Positions 12,044 through 12,129 of a stretch of DNA of 12,129 nt are shown one piece after another. A program made the position numbers and the translations under genes. This DNA comes from an uncultured Collinsella sp. Lineage in GTDB: Bacteria > Actinomycetota > Coriobacteriia > Coriobacteriales > Coriobacteriaceae. The stretch covers positions 1-12,129 of the forward strand of contig CABRFW010000029.1 of the NCBI GenBank assembly GCA_902470265.1. The letters run 5' to 3'. The notes under the pieces were generated by a model, which was not told where the DNA came from, ran no database searches, and saw only the letters and a list, made by a program, of their open reading frames with translations. The stretch's first letter is position 1, and every line of letters starts with the position of its first letter.

Positions 12044-12129
12044 ATGGCACGGATCCTGATCGTAGAGGACGAGGAGAAAATCGCCCGCTTTGTGACGCTC
12101 GAGCTGGAGCACGAGGGCTACCAGGTGGA
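12044..12129 (+). CDS. OmpR/PhoB-type response regulator (5' end only)
   Basis: The first 28 codons read MARILIVEDEEKIARFVTLE then LEHEGYQV, running off the window. ILIVEDEE supplies the acidic pocket (Glu-Asp-Glu) of a receiver domain, and the ARFVTLELEHEGYQV helix and strand are typical of the OmpR/PhoB group. The phospho-acceptor Asp and the DNA-binding domain lie beyond the window. It starts 18 bases after the DUF4342 stop and is probably in the same operon, with a histidine kinase expected next. Confidence 0.85.
   Translation, partial: MARILIVEDEEKIARFVTLELEHEGYQV

Overview
The window looks like chromosomal DNA of a Coriobacteriia-type actinomycete, probably Collinsella or a close relative. 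This is inferred, not proven. The grounds are GC-rich flanking genes, strong AGGAGG-type ribosome binding sites, an Ala-rich sortase-anchored surface protein fragment, and a UBA-like/DUF4342 membrane protein followed closely by an OmpR-type response regulator. The middle is visibly less GC-rich and is packed with phage-defence genes between eroded gene remnants, as expected of a defence island or integration hot spot.

Left edge (1-2330, decayed): a calcineurin-like phosphoesterase remnant with a stop at codon 3, a small two-helix membrane protein, a long imperfect inverted repeat, the C-terminal part of a sortase-anchored coiled-coil surface protein whose 5' end is lost, a frameshifted 3' remnant of a type I specificity-like gene with its terminator-like hairpin, and a nonsense-interrupted membrane-protein remnant.

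Defence block (2340-11225): (1) a probable type II restriction-modification pair, an HNH endonuclease (+) and a 5-methylcytosine methyltransferase with an N-terminal helix-turn-helix (-), meeting tail to tail with one base between their stops; a 17-bp palindrome overlaps the likely HNH promoter. (2) An ietAS-type module, an AAA+ ATPase followed after 3 bases by a subtilisin-like protease, both on the minus strand. Downstream of it lies a small, apparently frameshifted reading frame of unknown function. (3) Two very small basic proteins, divergent from ietAS, each behind a near-perfect Shine-Dalgarno sequence and followed by hairpins. (4) An HNH_2-type nuclease and an Abi_2 (AbiD/AbiF-like HEPN) protein in the same direction. 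The Abi_2 gene has a hairpin plus U-rich leader, which suggests attenuation or a short noncoding RNA.

Right edge (11340-12129): ordinary-looking chromosomal genes resume with a promoter, the DUF4342 protein and the start of a response regulator.

The restriction-modification pair, ietAS, the HNH nuclease and the Abi_2 protein probably give layered protection: DNA cleavage first, then abortive responses by protease or RNase. The best candidates for something undescribed are the two tiny basic proteins beside ietAS, and the Abi_2 leader together with its HNH partner.
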